Below are positions 6,189-7,455 of a DNA stretch of 7,455 nt, in pieces. Numbering within the stretch: the first letter of the stretch is position 1; every line of letters starts with the position of its first letter. A program made the position numbers and the translations under genes. This DNA is from an uncultured Clostridia bacterium (GTDB lineage: Bacteria; Bacillota; Clostridia; UBA1381): NCBI GenBank assembly GCA_910578235.1, contig CAJTPP010000093.1, forward strand, positions 1 through 7,455, read 5' to 3'. The notes below the pieces were generated by a model. It ran no database searches. It was not told the origin of the DNA and worked only from the letters and a program-made list of their open reading frames with translations.

Positions 6189-7394
6189 ATGTCATTATAT
6201 AATATTGTGGATTATGGCGCTTGCGCTGACAGCAGCAAGGTGTGTACCGGATCAATACAAAAGGCGATCGACCTGTGTGACCGGTATGGAACGGTATATG
6301 TTCCGAAAGGTACTTTTATTTCAGGAGCGTTATTTTTGAAAAGCGATATTACTCTTTTTTTAGAAAAGGGCGCAAGACTTGTTGGCAGCGACAATATAAG
6401 TGAGTATCCTGTTATGGGATATCCATTTGAAGGGCGGGATCAGTTGTGTTATGCGAGTCTAATCAATACTGACGGTGCCCCGCATAAGAATATTAAGATC
6501 GACGGAAAAGGAGTTATAGACGCAAACGGAGTAGCATTATTTAATGCCGAGATGAGTGAAAATAAGGGGAAACGCGGACGGGCTGTTTGTATACGCAATA
6601 CTGAAAATGTTGTTATACGCGGTGTGACTATACGTCAGTCGCCCGCATGGTGTCTGCACCTTGTTTATTGTAATAATGTATTGATTGATGATATCAGTGT
6701 GCATACAAAGTATGATGAAAGCGGCAATAAATATGATATTTTCAACGGAGACGGTATTGACATTGAAAGCTGTAAGAATGTTAAAATTGTAAACTCACTT
6801 ATTGCGAGTCAGGATGACTGTATTGCCGTAAAGTCAGGCAGAGACAGAGAAGGACGCAGAGCGGGTATTTCTTCGGAAAATATTGTTGTAGAGAATTGTG
6901 AGTTTAAAAGCGGGTTTGGTATCGCCATGGGAAGTGAGATGTCAGGCGGGATAAGAGATGTGTTTGTCCGAGACTGCTGTTTCGAGAACACGCACAGTAT
7001 AGCAAGCATTAAAACGGTGCGCGGCAGGGGAGCGTATATAAAAAATATTCATTATGAAAATTGTTCGCTTGTAAACAGAAGTACAGAACATGGAGACACA
7101 AAATGGTTCCGCGGCGCTTTATATGCCGACGGCTTTTACGGCGAGGAAGAATTTGATGCGGACACGCCTTTTGATGTGAATGAGGAAACTCCTATAGTGG
7201 AGGATATTTATTTTAAGAATATTACTGTTGACACTATTGCGGGTAACGCGGTATATTTGTGCGGACTGCCGGAAATGCCGTTTGACGGAATATATATGGA
7301 GAATATAAAAGCTGTTGGAAAGCATGGAATAAAAGTGAAAAATATAAGCAATCTGTATCAGATGAATGTGGAAGTTACAGGCGTAGAGGATTAG
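6189..7394 (+). CDS. GH28 family glycoside hydrolase (polygalacturonase-like), cytoplasmic
   Basis: A 401-residue right-handed parallel beta-helix protein of glycoside hydrolase family 28, which hydrolyses galacturonic-acid-containing pectin chains by inversion. The N terminus (YNIVDYGACADSSKVCTGSIQKAID) is the usual pectate-lyase/GH28 opening, followed by VYVPKGTFISGALFLKSD and beta-helix coils. Catalytic aspartates are present: D188 in NGDGID and D209/D210 in SQDDCIAVKSG. The family's GHG is replaced by SGFG (241-244) before GSEMSGG, and RIK by SIK (273-275), so substrate binding may differ from true polygalacturonases; rhamnogalacturonan-type or modified oligomers are possible. No signal peptide is seen, so it likely works inside the cell on imported oligosaccharides. 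AGGAGGT at 6174-6180 lies 8 bases upstream. It stands alone between two terminators; no clear promoter was found in the AT-rich 6142-6173 stretch. Family firm, exact substrate open. Confidence 0.92.
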   Translation: MSLYNIVDYGACADSSKVCTGSIQKAIDLCDRYGTVYVPKGTFISGALFLKSDITLFLEKGARLVGSDNISEYPVMGYPFEGRDQLCYASLINTDGAPHKNIKIDGKGVIDANGVALFNAEMSENKGKRGRAVCIRNTENVVIRGVTIRQSPAWCLHLVYCNNVLIDDISVHTKYDESGNKYDIFNGDGIDIESCKNVKIVNSLIASQDDCIAVKSGRDREGRRAGISSENIVVENCEFKSGFGIAMGSEMSGGIRDVFVRDCCFENTHSIASIKTVRGRGAYIKNIHYENCSLVNRSTEHGDTKWFRGALYADGFYGEEEFDADTPFDVNEETPIVEDIYFKNITVDTIAGNAVYLCGLPEMPFDGIYMENIKAVGKHGIKVKNISNLYQMNVEVTGVED

Positions 7395-7400
7395 ATGTAT

Positions 7401-7440
7401 ATAACAAAATAACCCGCGTATACGCGGGTTATTTTGTTAT
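7401..7440. terminator. Perfect 40-base palindromic bidirectional terminator
   Basis: Bases 7401-7420 are the exact reverse complement of 7421-7440, with no mismatch and no spacer. In RNA this gives about 18 bp of stem with a 4-base loop, a GC-rich core (AACCCGCG/CGCGGGTT) and T-rich flanks on either strand (ATTTTGTTATTTT on the + strand). It begins 6 bases after the GH28 stop and could also stop a convergent gene from the right. Confidence 0.85.
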
Positions 7441-7455
7441 TTTGCGAAAAACTGC

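Noticed and set aside
1..7455. Mobile element, CRISPR array, defence or toxin-antitoxin system
   Set aside because: No transposase or integrase, no spaced direct repeats, no small paired genes and no abrupt composition change were seen; coding density is filled by recognisable conserved genes.

Overview
The window looks like chromosomal DNA from an anaerobic, endospore-forming member of the Clostridia (Firmicutes). The evidence is a SipL-type spore coat morphogenesis gene, a Mini-ribonuclease III gene next to cysS, a transketolase split into two genes, strong GGAGG-type ribosome binding sites, moderately AT-rich coding DNA and very AT-rich spacers. A GH28 (pectin-type) glycosidase suggests a plant-polysaccharide or gut lifestyle. 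Species cannot be fixed from the sequence alone.

All six supported genes lie on the + strand in three transcription units. Unit 1 (about 80-1744) is a single gene encoding a protein with three SPOCS/DUF3794 repeats and a C-terminal LysM domain, the architecture of Clostridioides difficile SipL. A 15-bp perfect hairpin sits just upstream, inside or at the start of its leader, and an intrinsic terminator follows it. Unit 2 (about 1804-6148) starts at a good sigma-A-type promoter and reads cysS, mrnC, the N-terminal transketolase subunit, the C-terminal transketolase subunit and a small lipoprotein. Gaps are 11, 24, -1 and 28 bases, and the unit ends at a terminator-like hairpin with an unusually long loop. 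It combines translation and RNA processing (cysteinyl-tRNA synthetase; 23S rRNA maturation) with central carbon metabolism (non-oxidative pentose phosphate pathway). Unit 3 (6189-7440) is a cytoplasmic GH28 family glycoside hydrolase followed by a perfect 40-base palindromic terminator.

Most of the window is conserved, ordinary housekeeping DNA. I see no mobile element, CRISPR array, tRNA, rRNA, toxin-antitoxin or defence system, and no convincing evidence of an undescribed multi-gene system. The points most worth a second look are the GH28 protein, which keeps its catalytic aspartates but lacks the usual GHG and RIK substrate-binding residues; the hairpin overlapping a possible sporulation promoter ahead of the SipL-like gene; and the long-loop terminator with an inner inverted repeat between the lipoprotein and GH28 genes. 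Bases 1-112 hold no gene I can support, and 7441-7455 is too short to interpret.
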